Position numbers and translations under genes: made by a program
Shown: positions 22,925 to 29,790 of the stretch, in pieces
Layout of the letters: each line of letters starts with the position of its first letter
How positions within the stretch are numbered: position 1 is the stretch's first letter
Source of the DNA: Microbacterium aurum
GTDB taxonomy: Bacteria > Actinomycetota > Actinomycetes > Actinomycetales > Microbacteriaceae
NCBI RefSeq assembly: GCF_016907815.1
Contig: NZ_JAFBCQ010000001.1
Location: 2,232,001-2,296,000 of the forward strand
Reading direction: 5' to 3'
DNA: 64,000 nucleotides
Notes under the pieces: model-generated
What the model saw: only the letters and a program-made list of their open reading frames with translations
What the model was told of the DNA's origin: nothing
Database searches by the model: none

Positions 22925-24438
22925 TGGCCAAGGCCGCCCTGATGGACTTCGACAAGGCCCTCGAGCTGTTCGAGCCGGTGCTCGGCTTCGAGGTGCACGT
23001 CGAGCTCAACACCGAGACCAAGATGTTCTCTCCCGCAGGGAACCCCGCGAACGAGCGCAATCACGGCGCCGCGCCCAACACGCTCGTCGCGCCCGTCGAC
23101 ATGGGCCTGCCGGGATCGCTGCCGGTCGTCAACGAGACGGCCGTGCGCTACTCGATCTCGCTGGGTCTCGCGCTCGGCTGCTCGATCGCGCCGTCGAGCC
23201 GCTTCGCGCGCAAGAACTACTTCTACCCCGATCTCGGCAAGAACTATCAGATCAGCCAGTACGACGAGCCGATCGCGTTCGAGGGCCAGATCCAGGTCGA
23301 GCTCACCGACGGCACGACCTTCGAGGTGCCGATCGAGCGCGCGCACATGGAGGAGGATGCCGGCAAGCTGACGCACGTCGGCGGCGCCACCGGCCGCATC
23401 CAGGGCGCCGAGTACTCGCTCGTCGACTACAACCGCGCCGGCGTGCCGCTCGTCGAGATCGTCACGAAGCCGATCTTCGGCGCCGAGCACCGCGCGCCCG
23501 AGCTCGCGGCCGCCTATGTGCGGGCGATCCGCGACATCGTCATCGGTCTCGGCATCTCCGAGGCGCGCATGGAGCGCGGCAACCTCCGCTGCGACGCCAA
23601 CGTGTCGCTGCGGCCGCGCGGTCAGGAGAAGCTCGGCACCCGCACCGAGACGAAGAACGTCAACTCGATGCGATCGGTCGAGCGGGCGGTGCGGTACGAG
23701 ATCCAGCGCCAGGCCGCGATCCTCGCCGACGGTGGCACCATCACGCAGGAGACCCGCCACTGGCACGAGGACACCGGAACGACCTCGCCCGGCCGTCCCA
23801 AGTCGGATGCCGACGACTACCGCTACTTCCCGGAGCCCGACCTGCTGCCCGTCGCGCCATCGGCTGAGCTCATCGAGAGTCTGCGCGCCGCGCTGCCCGA
23901 ACCGCCCGCCGTGCGCCGCAGGCGCCTGAAGACGGACTGGGGCTTCACCGACCTGGAGTTCCAGGATGTCGTCAACGGCGGGCTCCTCGCCGAGATCGAG
24001 GCGACGGTCGCCGCCGGCGCGCCGCCGGCCGCGGCGCGCAAGTGGTGGACGGGCGAGATCAGTCGCATCGCGAACGCCCAGGGTGTGGAGGCGAGCTCGC
24101 TGGTCGAGCCGGCATCCGTCGCCGCCCTGCAGCGCCTCGTCGACGCGGGCACGCTCACCGACAAGCTCGCGCGTCAGGTGCTCGAGGGCGTCATCGCCGG
24201 TGAGGGCACGCCGCAGGAGGTCGTGGACGCCCGCGGGCTCGCGGTCGTCTCGGACGACGGCGCCCTCATCGCCGCGATCGACGAGGCCCTCGCGGCGCAG
24301 CCGGACGTGCTGGCGAAGATCCGCGACGGCAAGGTGCAGGCCGCCGGCGCCGTCATCGGTGCGGTCATGAAGGCGATGCGCGGTCAGGCCGACGCCGCCC
24401 GCGTCCGCGAGCTCGTCCTGGAGCGCGCCGCCGGCTGA
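22924..24438 (+). CDS. gatB: Asp/Glu-tRNA amidotransferase subunit B
   Basis: The product is 504 aa. It is the kinase/amidotransferase subunit that activates Glu-tRNA(Gln) or Asp-tRNA(Asn) with ATP and amidates it. The cradle domain shows [17 protein letters not shown] and [17 protein letters not shown], and the C-terminal helical YqeY-like tail (about 350-504) that binds the tRNA elbow is complete. ATG 22924 overlaps the gatA stop, so the two subunits are translationally coupled. Confidence 0.97.
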   Translation: MAKAALMDFDKALELFEPVLGFEVHVELNTETKMFSPAGNPANERNHGAAPNTLVAPVDMGLPGSLPVVNETAVRYSISLGLALGCSIAPSSRFARKNYFYPDLGKNYQISQYDEPIAFEGQIQVELTDGTTFEVPIERAHMEEDAGKLTHVGGATGRIQGAEYSLVDYNRAGVPLVEIVTKPIFGAEHRAPELAAAYVRAIRDIVIGLGISEARMERGNLRCDANVSLRPRGQEKLGTRTETKNVNSMRSVERAVRYEIQRQAAILADGGTITQETRHWHEDTGTTSPGRPKSDADDYRYFPEPDLLPVAPSAELIESLRAALPEPPAVRRRRLKTDWGFTDLEFQDVVNGGLLAEIEATVAAGAPPAAARKWWTGEISRIANAQGVEASSLVEPASVAALQRLVDAGTLTDKLARQVLEGVIAGEGTPQEVVDARGLAVVSDDGALIAAIDEALAAQPDVLAKIRDGKVQAAGAVIGAVMKAMRGQADAARVRELVLERAAG

Positions 24439-24468
24439 CCGGCTCGCTCCCCGCGAGGGGCGCGCCGG
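24439..24468 (+). terminator. Weak hairpin after gatB
   Basis: Immediately after the gatB stop, CCGG...CCCC-GCGA-GGGG...CCGG can fold with a few bulges. There is no T-run, so it is at best a weak terminator. Confidence 0.3.
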
Positions 24469-24496
24469 TGTCGGCGGGTCGGGGGAGGATGGAGGC

Positions 24497-25756
24497 ATGG
24501 GGCGAGGAGACGGCAGCGGGCGGATGGTCTCGCCCGACGATGCCGACGACACCGGCACCCGCATCCTCCACGTCGACATGGACGCGTTCTACGCGTCGGT
24601 CGCGGTGCTCGACGACCCGTCGCTGGCCGGCAAGCCGCTCATCGTCGGCGGCATGGAGGGGCGCGGCGTCGTCTCCAGCGCCTCCTACGAGGCGCGGCGC
24701 TACGGCGTGCGCTCGGCGATGTCCGTCCAGGTCGCGCTGCGGCTGTGCCCGCACGCGACCGTCGTCGTGCCGCACTTCGAGCGATACGCGGCCCTCTCCC
24801 GACAGGTCATGGGGATCTTCCACGACATCACGCCGCTCGTCGAGCCGCTGTCGATCGACGAAGCGTTCCTCGACGTCTCCGGTGCGCGCCGGCTCTGGGG
24901 CACGCCGGGACAGATCGCACGGATGCTGCGGACGAGGGTGAAAGCCGAGACCGGTCTCGTGTGCAGCGTCGGCGTCGCCGCGACCAAGCACGTCGCGAAG
25001 ATCGCCTCGACGCGCGCGAAGCCCGACGGGATGCTGATCGTCAGCGCGCCCGACACGGCCTCGTTCCTCGCCGCGCTGCCGGTCTCAGCGCTCTGGGGCG
25101 TCGGGCCGAAAGCGGCCGAGTCGCTGGAGAATCGCGGCATCCGTCTCGTCGCCGACATCCTGGCGTCCCCCCGCAGCGTCATCGAACGAGCCCTCGGCCC
25201 CGCCGGCGGCGAGCGGGTGTGGCAGCTGGCGCACGGCGTGGATCCGCGCAGCGTGGAGACCGACCGGGTGGAGAAGAGCATCGGGCACGAGGAGACCTTC
25301 CTGCACGACATCGCCGACCCGACGGTGCTCCGCAGCGAGTTGCGGCGGCTCTCCGACCGGGTCGCCGCGCGGCTGCGCGACGGCGGGTTTCGGGCGCGGA
25401 CGATCGCGTTGAAGCTGCGGTACGCCGATTTCACGACACTGAGCCGGGCGTCGAGCCTTCCCGAGCCCACGGACGTCGGGCAGCGCATCGGCGACGTCGC
25501 GATCGGCCTGTTCGAGGCGCTGCAGCTGACGCAGCCGGTGCGACTGATCGGTGTGCGCGCGGAGAAGCTGCAGCATGCCGGTGGCGGGCTCATGCCGCTC
25601 TGGGACGACGATGCCGAGTGGCGACGGGTCGACGCCGCGCTCGACGACGCACGTGAGCGGTTCGGCGCGGGAGCGGTCAGGCGGGCCAGCGTGCTCGGTC
25701 CACGCCGCGACGTGAACGCACTGCCCACGAACCCGCGCGTGCCGCGCACCGAGTGA
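24497..25756 (+). CDS. dinB: DNA polymerase IV (Y family)
   Basis: The product is 419 aa. It is an error-prone translesion polymerase. The palm motifs HVDMDAFYASVAVLDD and SIDEAFLDVSG supply the metal-binding Asp/Glu residues; a helix-hairpin-helix thumb (LWGVGPKAAESL) and the little-finger domain (about 240-360) follow. I see no clear C-terminal beta-clamp peptide of the QLxLF type; the tail is basic and Pro-rich. No LexA-box-like palindrome is visible upstream. It may be read together with gat, 58 bases away, or from a degenerate GAGGAT box six bases before the ATG. Confidence 0.94.
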   Translation: MGRGDGSGRMVSPDDADDTGTRILHVDMDAFYASVAVLDDPSLAGKPLIVGGMEGRGVVSSASYEARRYGVRSAMSVQVALRLCPHATVVVPHFERYAALSRQVMGIFHDITPLVEPLSIDEAFLDVSGARRLWGTPGQIARMLRTRVKAETGLVCSVGVAATKHVAKIASTRAKPDGMLIVSAPDTASFLAALPVSALWGVGPKAAESLENRGIRLVADILASPRSVIERALGPAGGERVWQLAHGVDPRSVETDRVEKSIGHEETFLHDIADPTVLRSELRRLSDRVAARLRDGGFRARTIALKLRYADFTTLSRASSLPEPTDVGQRIGDVAIGLFEALQLTQPVRLIGVRAEKLQHAGGGLMPLWDDDAEWRRVDAALDDARERFGAGAVRRASVLGPRRDVNALPTNPRVPRTE

Positions 25757-25796
25757 CAGCGCAGCCGCCCGCCTACCCGGCGGCGACGCGGCGCAC

Positions 25797-25802
25797 TACG
25801 GT
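25797..25802 (+). promoter_or_regulatory. -10 box TACGGT for GerW-like gene
   Basis: TACGGT, six bases (GGAGGC), then the ATG at 25809. The spacer is purine-rich, so ordinary initiation on a longer message is also possible. Confidence 0.45.
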
Positions 25803-25808
25803 GGAGGC

Positions 25809-26129
25809 ATGCCCAACCTCGCACTTGAACTCGGTAAGCAGGCCGCGTCCCTCGGCGTCAGCAGCGTCTACGGCGAACAGCAGGACGTCGACGGCATCCG
25901 TCTGGTTCCCGTCGCCCTCTCCTGGTCGGGCTTCGGCGCCGGTGAGGACGAGGACCGCGGCAGCGGCGGCGGTGGCGGCGGATTCGCCGTGCCCCTGGGC
26001 GCCTACATCCGCAAGGGCGACGACCTGAGGTTCGAGCCGAACCTGGTGTCGCTGGTGGCGGTGGCGATCCCATTCGTGTGGGTCGCCGGCCGCGCGCTCA
26101 GTCGCGTCATCCGTGCCCTTAAGCGCTGA
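25809..26129 (+). CDS. GerW/YtfJ-family protein with C-terminal membrane segment
   Basis: The product is 106 aa. The pattern SSVYGEQQDVDGIRLVPVAL, then GFGAG, then an acidic stretch and a run of glycines matches the GerW (YtfJ) family first described as a spore-germination factor in Bacillus but widespread in non-sporulating actinobacteria. In place of the usual short C-terminus there is a hydrophobic helix (about 80-97, VSLVAVAIPFVWVAGRAL) and a basic tail, suggesting a membrane-anchored, cytosol-facing protein. It overlaps the next gene by 17 bases. Function in this organism unknown. Confidence 0.7.
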   Translation: MPNLALELGKQAASLGVSSVYGEQQDVDGIRLVPVALSWSGFGAGEDEDRGSGGGGGGFAVPLGAYIRKGDDLRFEPNLVSLVAVAIPFVWVAGRALSRVIRALKR

Positions 26130-26694
26130 CGATCCGGTCGCGACGGCGCTGCGCGACGCGGCGACCGCTGCGCTGGCGCAGGCGAGCGCCGCGCTGTCGT
26201 CTCCCGCCGCGCCGGTCGTCCTCCTCGACGGCCGCTCCGGGGCGGGCAAGACCACGCTGGCGGCATTGATCGCCGCGGACTGGCCCGGCCCGGTCCGCGT
26301 CGTGGCCCTCGACGACATCTACCCAGGGTGGGACGGCCTCGCGCAGGGAGCAGAGACCGCCCGAGAGGAGATCCTCGCGCCGCATCGCGCGGGACGTACG
26401 GCCCGATGGCGGCGGTGGGACTGGTCCGCGCAGCGGCACGGAGAGTCGGATGCCGTGGGGCCGGGCACCGGGCTCATCGTCGAGGGATCCGGGGTGCTGA
26501 CCCCGGCATCGGCGGCTCTGGCAGATGTCCGCATCTGGCTGGAGTCGCCAGCCGGCTCTCGCCGAGAGCGGGCCTTGCGCCGCGACGGCGACACGTACCG
26601 GCCGCACTGGGAGCGTTGGGCCGCGCAAGAGGACACCCATCTCGCCCTCGACCACCCGCGCCACTGGGCGACGCTCGTGGCGGAGGTCCCCTAG
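26113..26694 (+). CDS. P-loop NTPase (uridine kinase-like)
   Basis: The product is 193 aa from GTG 26113, inside the end of the preceding gene. A Walker A motif DGRSGAGKTT (about 40-49) is followed by a Walker-B-like VVALDDIYPGWDGL and a later LIVEGSG, the layout of the uridine kinase/phosphoribulokinase-like P-loop kinases. The actual substrate is not known. It ends 6 bases before the stop of the convergent DUF2017 gene. A downstream start near 26140 is possible, since the first dozen residues are not conserved-looking. Confidence 0.78.
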   Translation: MPLSADDPVATALRDAATAALAQASAALSSPAAPVVLLDGRSGAGKTTLAALIAADWPGPVRVVALDDIYPGWDGLAQGAETAREEILAPHRAGRTARWRRWDWSAQRHGESDAVGPGTGLIVEGSGVLTPASAALADVRIWLESPAGSRRERALRRDGDTYRPHWERWAAQEDTHLALDHPRHWATLVAEVP

Positions 26695-26700
26695 GGCGTC

Positions 26701-27201
26701 TCAGCCTTCGAGCGCCTGCAGCAGTCCCTCGAGACGGTAGCCCAGCCAGTCGTAGACCCCGAAGCGGGGATCGTCGGGATCGTGGTCGTCTTCGGAGGCG
26801 ATCCCCAGCCTCGACGCGAGCACGAGGCGCAGCGAGGCGAGCGTGCGTAGCCACGCCGATGCCGCGTCGTCGTCGAGTTCGATCACCATCGCCGTCTCGG
26901 CGTCCACGCGGTCGAGGGCACCGGGGCGCAGGGTGCGGCCGTCGCGCAGCAGACTCGTCGTCACGGTGGCGACGTCGGCGCGACGCCGGTCGAGGAGATC
27001 GTCCTGCGTCAGGCGCCGGAACTCGCCGGACGCGGTGGCATCGTCGGCGTAGGCGTCGGGAACCAGGCGCGCGAGCGCCGGGTCGGTCCGGGGATCCGTG
27101 TCGAGGGTGGTGTCGAGCAGTTCGGCGAACTGGGCGACGAGGTCGGTCAGGTGGGCGGCTTCGAGGAGCGAGATCTCCATCAGCACGGTGCGGCCGGTCA
27201 T
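26701..27201 (-). CDS. DUF2017 domain protein
   Basis: The product is 166 aa, mostly helical and acidic. It starts at an ATG overlapping the clpS stop (ATGA). The sequence (EISLLEAAHLTDLVAQFAELL, ... DDPRFGVYDWLGYRLEGLLQ) fits the actinobacterial DUF2017 family, which is nearly always found beside clpS. No enzymatic motif or membrane segment is visible. The fixed association suggests an adaptor or regulatory role in ClpS-ClpAP/ClpCP proteolysis, but that is inference from neighbourhood only. Confidence 0.85.
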   Translation of the reverse strand: MTGRTVLMEISLLEAAHLTDLVAQFAELLDTTLDTDPRTDPALARLVPDAYADDATASGEFRRLTQDDLLDRRRADVATVTTSLLRDGRTLRPGALDRVDAETAMVIELDDDAASAWLRTLASLRLVLASRLGIASEDDHDPDDPRFGVYDWLGYRLEGLLQALEG

Positions 27202-27482
27202 TGCGGTCCTTTCCGGACGGTGGCCCACAGGCCGTAGTCGTGCATCGCCTGCACGTGGAGTTCCATCTGCTCCCGGGCCCCCTCCGCGACGACGGCGTGG
27301 CCCTCGTGGTGAACCGCCAGCATGAGGCGATGGGCACGTTCGGGCGAGAATCCGAAGTAGGTGCGGAAGACATGCACCACGTAGCTCATGAGGTTCACCG
27401 GATCGTTCCAGACGACCGTCTGCCAGGGCGCGTCGGCCGACTGCTGCTCGTTCAGACGGACGTCTTCGAGGGGGAGTGTCAT
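27198..27482 (-). CDS. clpS: ClpS adaptor for N-degron proteolysis
   Basis: The product is 94 aa. It binds proteins with bulky N-terminal residues and hands them to a Clp AAA+ unfoldase. The hallmark sequence is present: WNDPVNLMSYVVHVF (the Asn-Asp pair and Met of the N-degron pocket), then HHEGHAVV and EGAREQMELHV. It is the middle gene of a three-gene unit with four-base overlaps on both sides. No unfoldase gene of the ClpA/ClpC type lies in this window; clpX is 30 kb away. Confidence 0.95.
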   Translation of the reverse strand: MTLPLEDVRLNEQQSADAPWQTVVWNDPVNLMSYVVHVFRTYFGFSPERAHRLMLAVHHEGHAVVAEGAREQMELHVQAMHDYGLWATVRKGPQ

Positions 27483-27829
27483 GCCCAGCCCAGCTCGTGC
27501 AGACGCTGGTCGTCGATGCCGTAGAAGTGCGCGATCTCGTGCACGAGCGTCGTGTGCACCTCGTCGCGCAGCTCAGCCACGGTCTCGCACGCGTGCAGGT
27601 GCGGCTCCCGGTACACGATGATGCGGTCGGGCAGTTCGCCGATGCCGTAGCGGTCGCGCTCGGTGAGCGCGAGACCGTCGTAGAGGCCCAGCAGGTCCAG
27701 CGAGCCGTCCTCGGGCCGGTCCTCGACGACGAACACGACGTTGTCGAGGCCGTCGACCATGTCGTCCGGAAGGAGATCGAGCTCGTCCTCCACCAGATCG
27801 CCGAACGTGTCGGCATCCATCTGGATCAT
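27479..27829 (-). CDS. Small metallopeptidase-like protein (zincin, DUF1025 type)
   Basis: The product is 116 aa. A zincin signature HEIAHFYGID (about residue 95) gives HExxH plus a downstream Asp/Glu ligand, typical of the minimal 'metallopeptidase family protein' group. The N-terminus (DADTFGDLVEDELDLLPDD) is acidic. Two Met codons are near the start; the first is used. Its stop overlaps the clpS ATG by four bases, so it heads the clpS-DUF2017 operon. The substrate is unknown. tRNA-His lies directly upstream on the same strand. Confidence 0.87.
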   Translation of the reverse strand: MIQMDADTFGDLVEDELDLLPDDMVDGLDNVVFVVEDRPEDGSLDLLGLYDGLALTERDRYGIGELPDRIIVYREPHLHACETVAELRDEVHTTLVHEIAHFYGIDDQRLHELGWA

Positions 27830-27857
27830 GCGGACCTCCGTACCGGGGAGGAAGTGG

Positions 27858-27931
27858 GGTGGCTAACGGGGCTTGAACCCGCGACCCCCGCGACCACAAC
27901 GCGGTGCTCTACCAACTGAGCTATAGCCACC
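27858..27931 (-). tRNA. tRNA-His (GTG)
   Basis: A cloverleaf folds on the minus strand: acceptor GGTGGCTA/TAGCCACC including the extra 5' G pairing with C73, D arm AGCTCAGTTGGTAGAGCA, and anticodon loop TTGTGGT between CCGCG and CGCGG, giving anticodon GTG. The T arm has GGTTCAAGC. CCA is not encoded. The G(-1) is diagnostic for histidine. Confidence 0.96.
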
Positions 27932-27934
27932 ATG

Positions 27935-27950
27935 TGCCCGTTCCCGGGCA
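27935..27950 (-). terminator. Hairpin between orn and tRNA-His
   Basis: TGCCCG-TTCC-CGGGCA is a perfect 6-bp stem in the 33-base gap. It may end orn transcripts or serve as a 5' leader stem for tRNA processing; there is no T-run. Confidence 0.35.
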
Positions 27951-27958
27951 ACCACACG

Positions 27959-27964
27959 ATTGTA
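27959..27964 (-). promoter_or_regulatory. -10 box TACAAT for tRNA-His
   Basis: TACAAT on the minus strand directly follows the orn TAA stop (TAATACAAT) and lies 27 bases upstream of tRNA-His, a good -10 match for a stable-RNA promoter. Confidence 0.5.
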
Positions 27965-28588
27965 TTACAGTCCCGGGGCATACGATGACACGGCCGACGC
28001 CGCGGCCTCCCGCGCCGCGTCGCTGGTGGGTCCGGGGGCGGCGACGAACACGGTCTCGCGGTAGTAGGCGAGCTCGCGGATCGACTCGCGGATGTCGGCG
28101 AGGGCGCGGTGGCCGCCGTCTTTCGCGGGGGCGTTGAAGTACGCGCGCGGGTACCAGCGCCGCGACAGCTCTTTGACGCTGGACACGTCGACGTTGCGGT
28201 AGTGCAGCCACCGGTCGACCCGGGGCATGTACTTGGCGAGGAACATCCGGTCGGTGCCGATGGTGTTTCCCGCCAGTGGCGCCTTGCCCTCCGGGACGAA
28301 CCGCTGGATGTACTCGAGCGCCTCGAACTCCGCCTCGGCGAGAGACACGCCGTAGGGGATCTCAGCCAGCAGGCCCGAGGTCTCGTGCATCTTCGTGACG
28401 AAGTCGTTCATGTTCGCCAGCGCGGACGGATCGGGCTTGATGACGATCTGGAAGCCGGGATCGAGCACGTTCAGGTCGAAATCGGTGACGACGATCGCGA
28501 TCTCGACGAGTTCATCGACCGAGAGATCGAGCCCCGTCATCTCGCAGTCGATCCAGACGAGACGGTCGTTCTCCGCGGCGTGCACCAT
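27965..28588 (-). CDS. orn: Oligoribonuclease
   Basis: The product is 207 aa. It is a DEDDh 3'-5' exonuclease that degrades 2-5 nt RNAs and pGpG. Motifs are WIDCEMTGLD (Exo I, Asp and Glu), the central NTIGTDRMFL region (Exo II), and HRALADIRESI (Exo III, His and Asp). Start 28588 is preferred because TAGGAT lies seven bases upstream and GAAGG also precedes it; a Met three codons earlier is possible. The C-terminus is extended by about 15 Ala-rich residues. It sits between tRNA-Arg and tRNA-His. Confidence 0.95.
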   Translation of the reverse strand: MVHAAENDRLVWIDCEMTGLDLSVDELVEIAIVVTDFDLNVLDPGFQIVIKPDPSALANMNDFVTKMHETSGLLAEIPYGVSLAEAEFEALEYIQRFVPEGKAPLAGNTIGTDRMFLAKYMPRVDRWLHYRNVDVSSVKELSRRWYPRAYFNAPAKDGGHRALADIRESIRELAYYRETVFVAAPGPTSDAAREAAASAVSSYAPGL

Positions 28589-28595
28589 GTCCTTC

Positions 28596-28601
28596 ATCCT
28601 A
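28596..28601 (-). promoter_or_regulatory. -10 box TAGGAT for orn
   Basis: Minus-strand TAGGAT, seven bases (GAAGGAC), then the orn ATG at 28588. The match supports the shorter orn start. Confidence 0.5.
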
Positions 28602-28664
28602 ACGAGCGGGTCCGACGCACCGATCTGCGTGCGTGCCGGCCCGCGCCCGCGGGTGGGGAAAGAG

Positions 28665-28737
28665 TCCCTCCAGGAGGATTCGAACCCCCGACCTGGCGGG
28701 TAGAAACCGCTCGCTCTGTCCACTGAGCTATGGAGGG
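28665..28737 (-). tRNA. tRNA-Arg (TCT)
   Basis: The minus-strand cloverleaf has acceptor CCCTCCA/TGGAGGG, D arm AGCTCAGTGGACAGAGC, anticodon loop TTTCTAC giving TCT, and a T arm with GGTTCGAAT. Position 27-43 of the anticodon stem is an A-C mismatch. The discriminator is A and CCA is not encoded. Confidence 0.94.
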
Positions 28738-28753
28738 TGAAGGGAACCTCTCT

Positions 28754-28759
28754 ACCGTA
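28754..28759 (-). promoter_or_regulatory. -10 box TACGGT for tRNA-Arg
   Basis: TACGGT on the minus strand lies 16 bases upstream of the tRNA-Arg 5' end, a plausible distance for a stable-RNA promoter. Confidence 0.4.
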
Positions 28760-28856
28760 GCGTCTCGGCGCCGCGACGCGCACGGCGATCCGACCCGGAT
28801 GCTGGCGCGCACGCGGCGGGAGGCGTAGCGTCGGCAACGACGAAAGGAATCTCGCC

Positions 28857-29066
28857 ATGAGCACCGCATCGTCCACGCTCTGGGTCGCGTACGGGGCCGA
28901 AGGAAACGTCGTCGGCACGGTCCGCAAGACCGACGAGGGATACACCTCCACGATCGCCGGCGCGTCCGAGAGCATCGGCACGTACCCCACGATGGATATC
29001 GCCAAGAACGCCCTGCACGGTCACCTTCCGCCGGGATCGGACTGGCCGCAGTTCCGCGAGCACTGA
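28857..29066 (+). CDS. Small conserved-looking protein, 69 aa
   Basis: The ATG follows an AAAGGAA ribosome site by eight bases, and a TAGCGT -10-like box lies about 25 bases further up, so this is a real, separately expressed gene. The sequence is soluble, beta-rich and Gly/Thr-rich (TLWVAYGAEGNVVGTVRKTD, then PPGSDWPQFREH). It resembles other unnamed small actinobacterial proteins that read like a single beta-sheet domain. I recognise no motif. It stands alone between tRNA-Arg and yczE, which run the other way. Confidence 0.65.
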   Translation: MSTASSTLWVAYGAEGNVVGTVRKTDEGYTSTIAGASESIGTYPTMDIAKNALHGHLPPGSDWPQFREH

Positions 29067-29105
29067 CTCCTCGAGTCGGCGCAGCGCGTCCGCTCCGCTC
29101 GGGTG

Positions 29106-29729
29106 TCAGGCCGCGACGGGCTCGGCATCCGTGTCGCGGTGCGGAACGCGCCGCCCGCTGCGACGGTCGAACAGCGGCAGGGCGAGGTGCACGAGTGGTC
29201 CGATCGCTGCGGCGAAGAGCACCGTTCCGATCCCCACCGTGCCGCCGAGCAGCCAGCCCGCGATGAGCACCGTGGCCTCCACGCTGAGCCGGCACGCCCA
29301 GATCGGCCAGCCGAATCGTGCGTGCAGACCTGTCATGAGTCCGTCGCGCGGCCCTGGGCCGAAACGCGCACCGATGTAGAGCCCCGAGGCGATGGCCACC
29401 ATCACCATGCCGCCGACGAACACCAGCAGTTCCCAGACGAACCCGCTGACCGGCGGAACCACGGCGAGGGTCGCCTGCATGCTCGTCCCGACGAGCAGGA
29501 TGTTCGCCACGGTCCCCACGCCCGGGCGCTGGCGCAGCGGGATCCACAGCAGCAGCACGAGGAATCCGACGATGTTGGTGATCCATCCGATCCCGACTCC
29601 GGTCTGCAGCGACAGGCCCTGGGCGAACACGGTCCACGGATCGAGCCCGATGCCGGCGCGCACCATGACCGCGCAGCCGGCGCCGTAGAACACCAGCCCG
29701 ATCAGCAGTTGGGCGATCCGCAATGTCAT
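29106..29729 (-). CDS. YczE/YyaS/YitT-like membrane protein
   Basis: The product is 207 aa with about five hydrophobic helices and short loops, starting IAQLLIGLVFYGAGCAVMVR and including GLDPWTVFAQGLS, the pattern of YczE-type integral membrane proteins. The transport substrate is unknown. It diverges from a MocR-type regulator, and this pairing (yczE with yczR) is recurrent in actinobacteria, suggesting that the regulator controls this gene. The 61-base gap holds an ATTGG/CCAAT inverted repeat. Confidence 0.82.
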   Translation of the reverse strand: MTLRIAQLLIGLVFYGAGCAVMVRAGIGLDPWTVFAQGLSLQTGVGIGWITNIVGFLVLLLWIPLRQRPGVGTVANILLVGTSMQATLAVVPPVSGFVWELLVFVGGMVMVAIASGLYIGARFGPGPRDGLMTGLHARFGWPIWACRLSVEATVLIAGWLLGGTVGIGTVLFAAAIGPLVHLALPLFDRRSGRRVPHRDTDAEPVAA

Positions 29730-29748
29730 GTTCCCATTTCACCGCATG

Positions 29749-29773
29749 ATTGGCATGCGCGTTCCAGTCCAAT
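29749..29773. promoter_or_regulatory. Candidate MocR operator, ATTGG...CCAAT inverted repeat
   Basis: ATTGG at 29749-29753 and CCAAT at 29769-29773 are mirror-complementary with 15 bases between them (centre to centre 20). They lie between the two divergent starts and overlap the region just upstream of the regulator's -10 box. A dimeric regulator could use this site to control both genes. Confidence 0.5.
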
Positions 29774-29778
29774 TCCAC

Positions 29779-29784
29779 TATCGT
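29779..29784 (+). promoter_or_regulatory. -10 box TATCGT for MocR regulator
   Basis: TATCGT, six bases (GGCCGG), then ATG 29791. This decides the regulator's start and predicts a leaderless message. Confidence 0.5.
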
Positions 29785-29790
29785 GGCCGG

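Noticed and set aside
24497..25756. SOS (LexA) control of dinB
   Set aside because: I looked for a GAAC...GTTC-type palindrome before dinB and found none.
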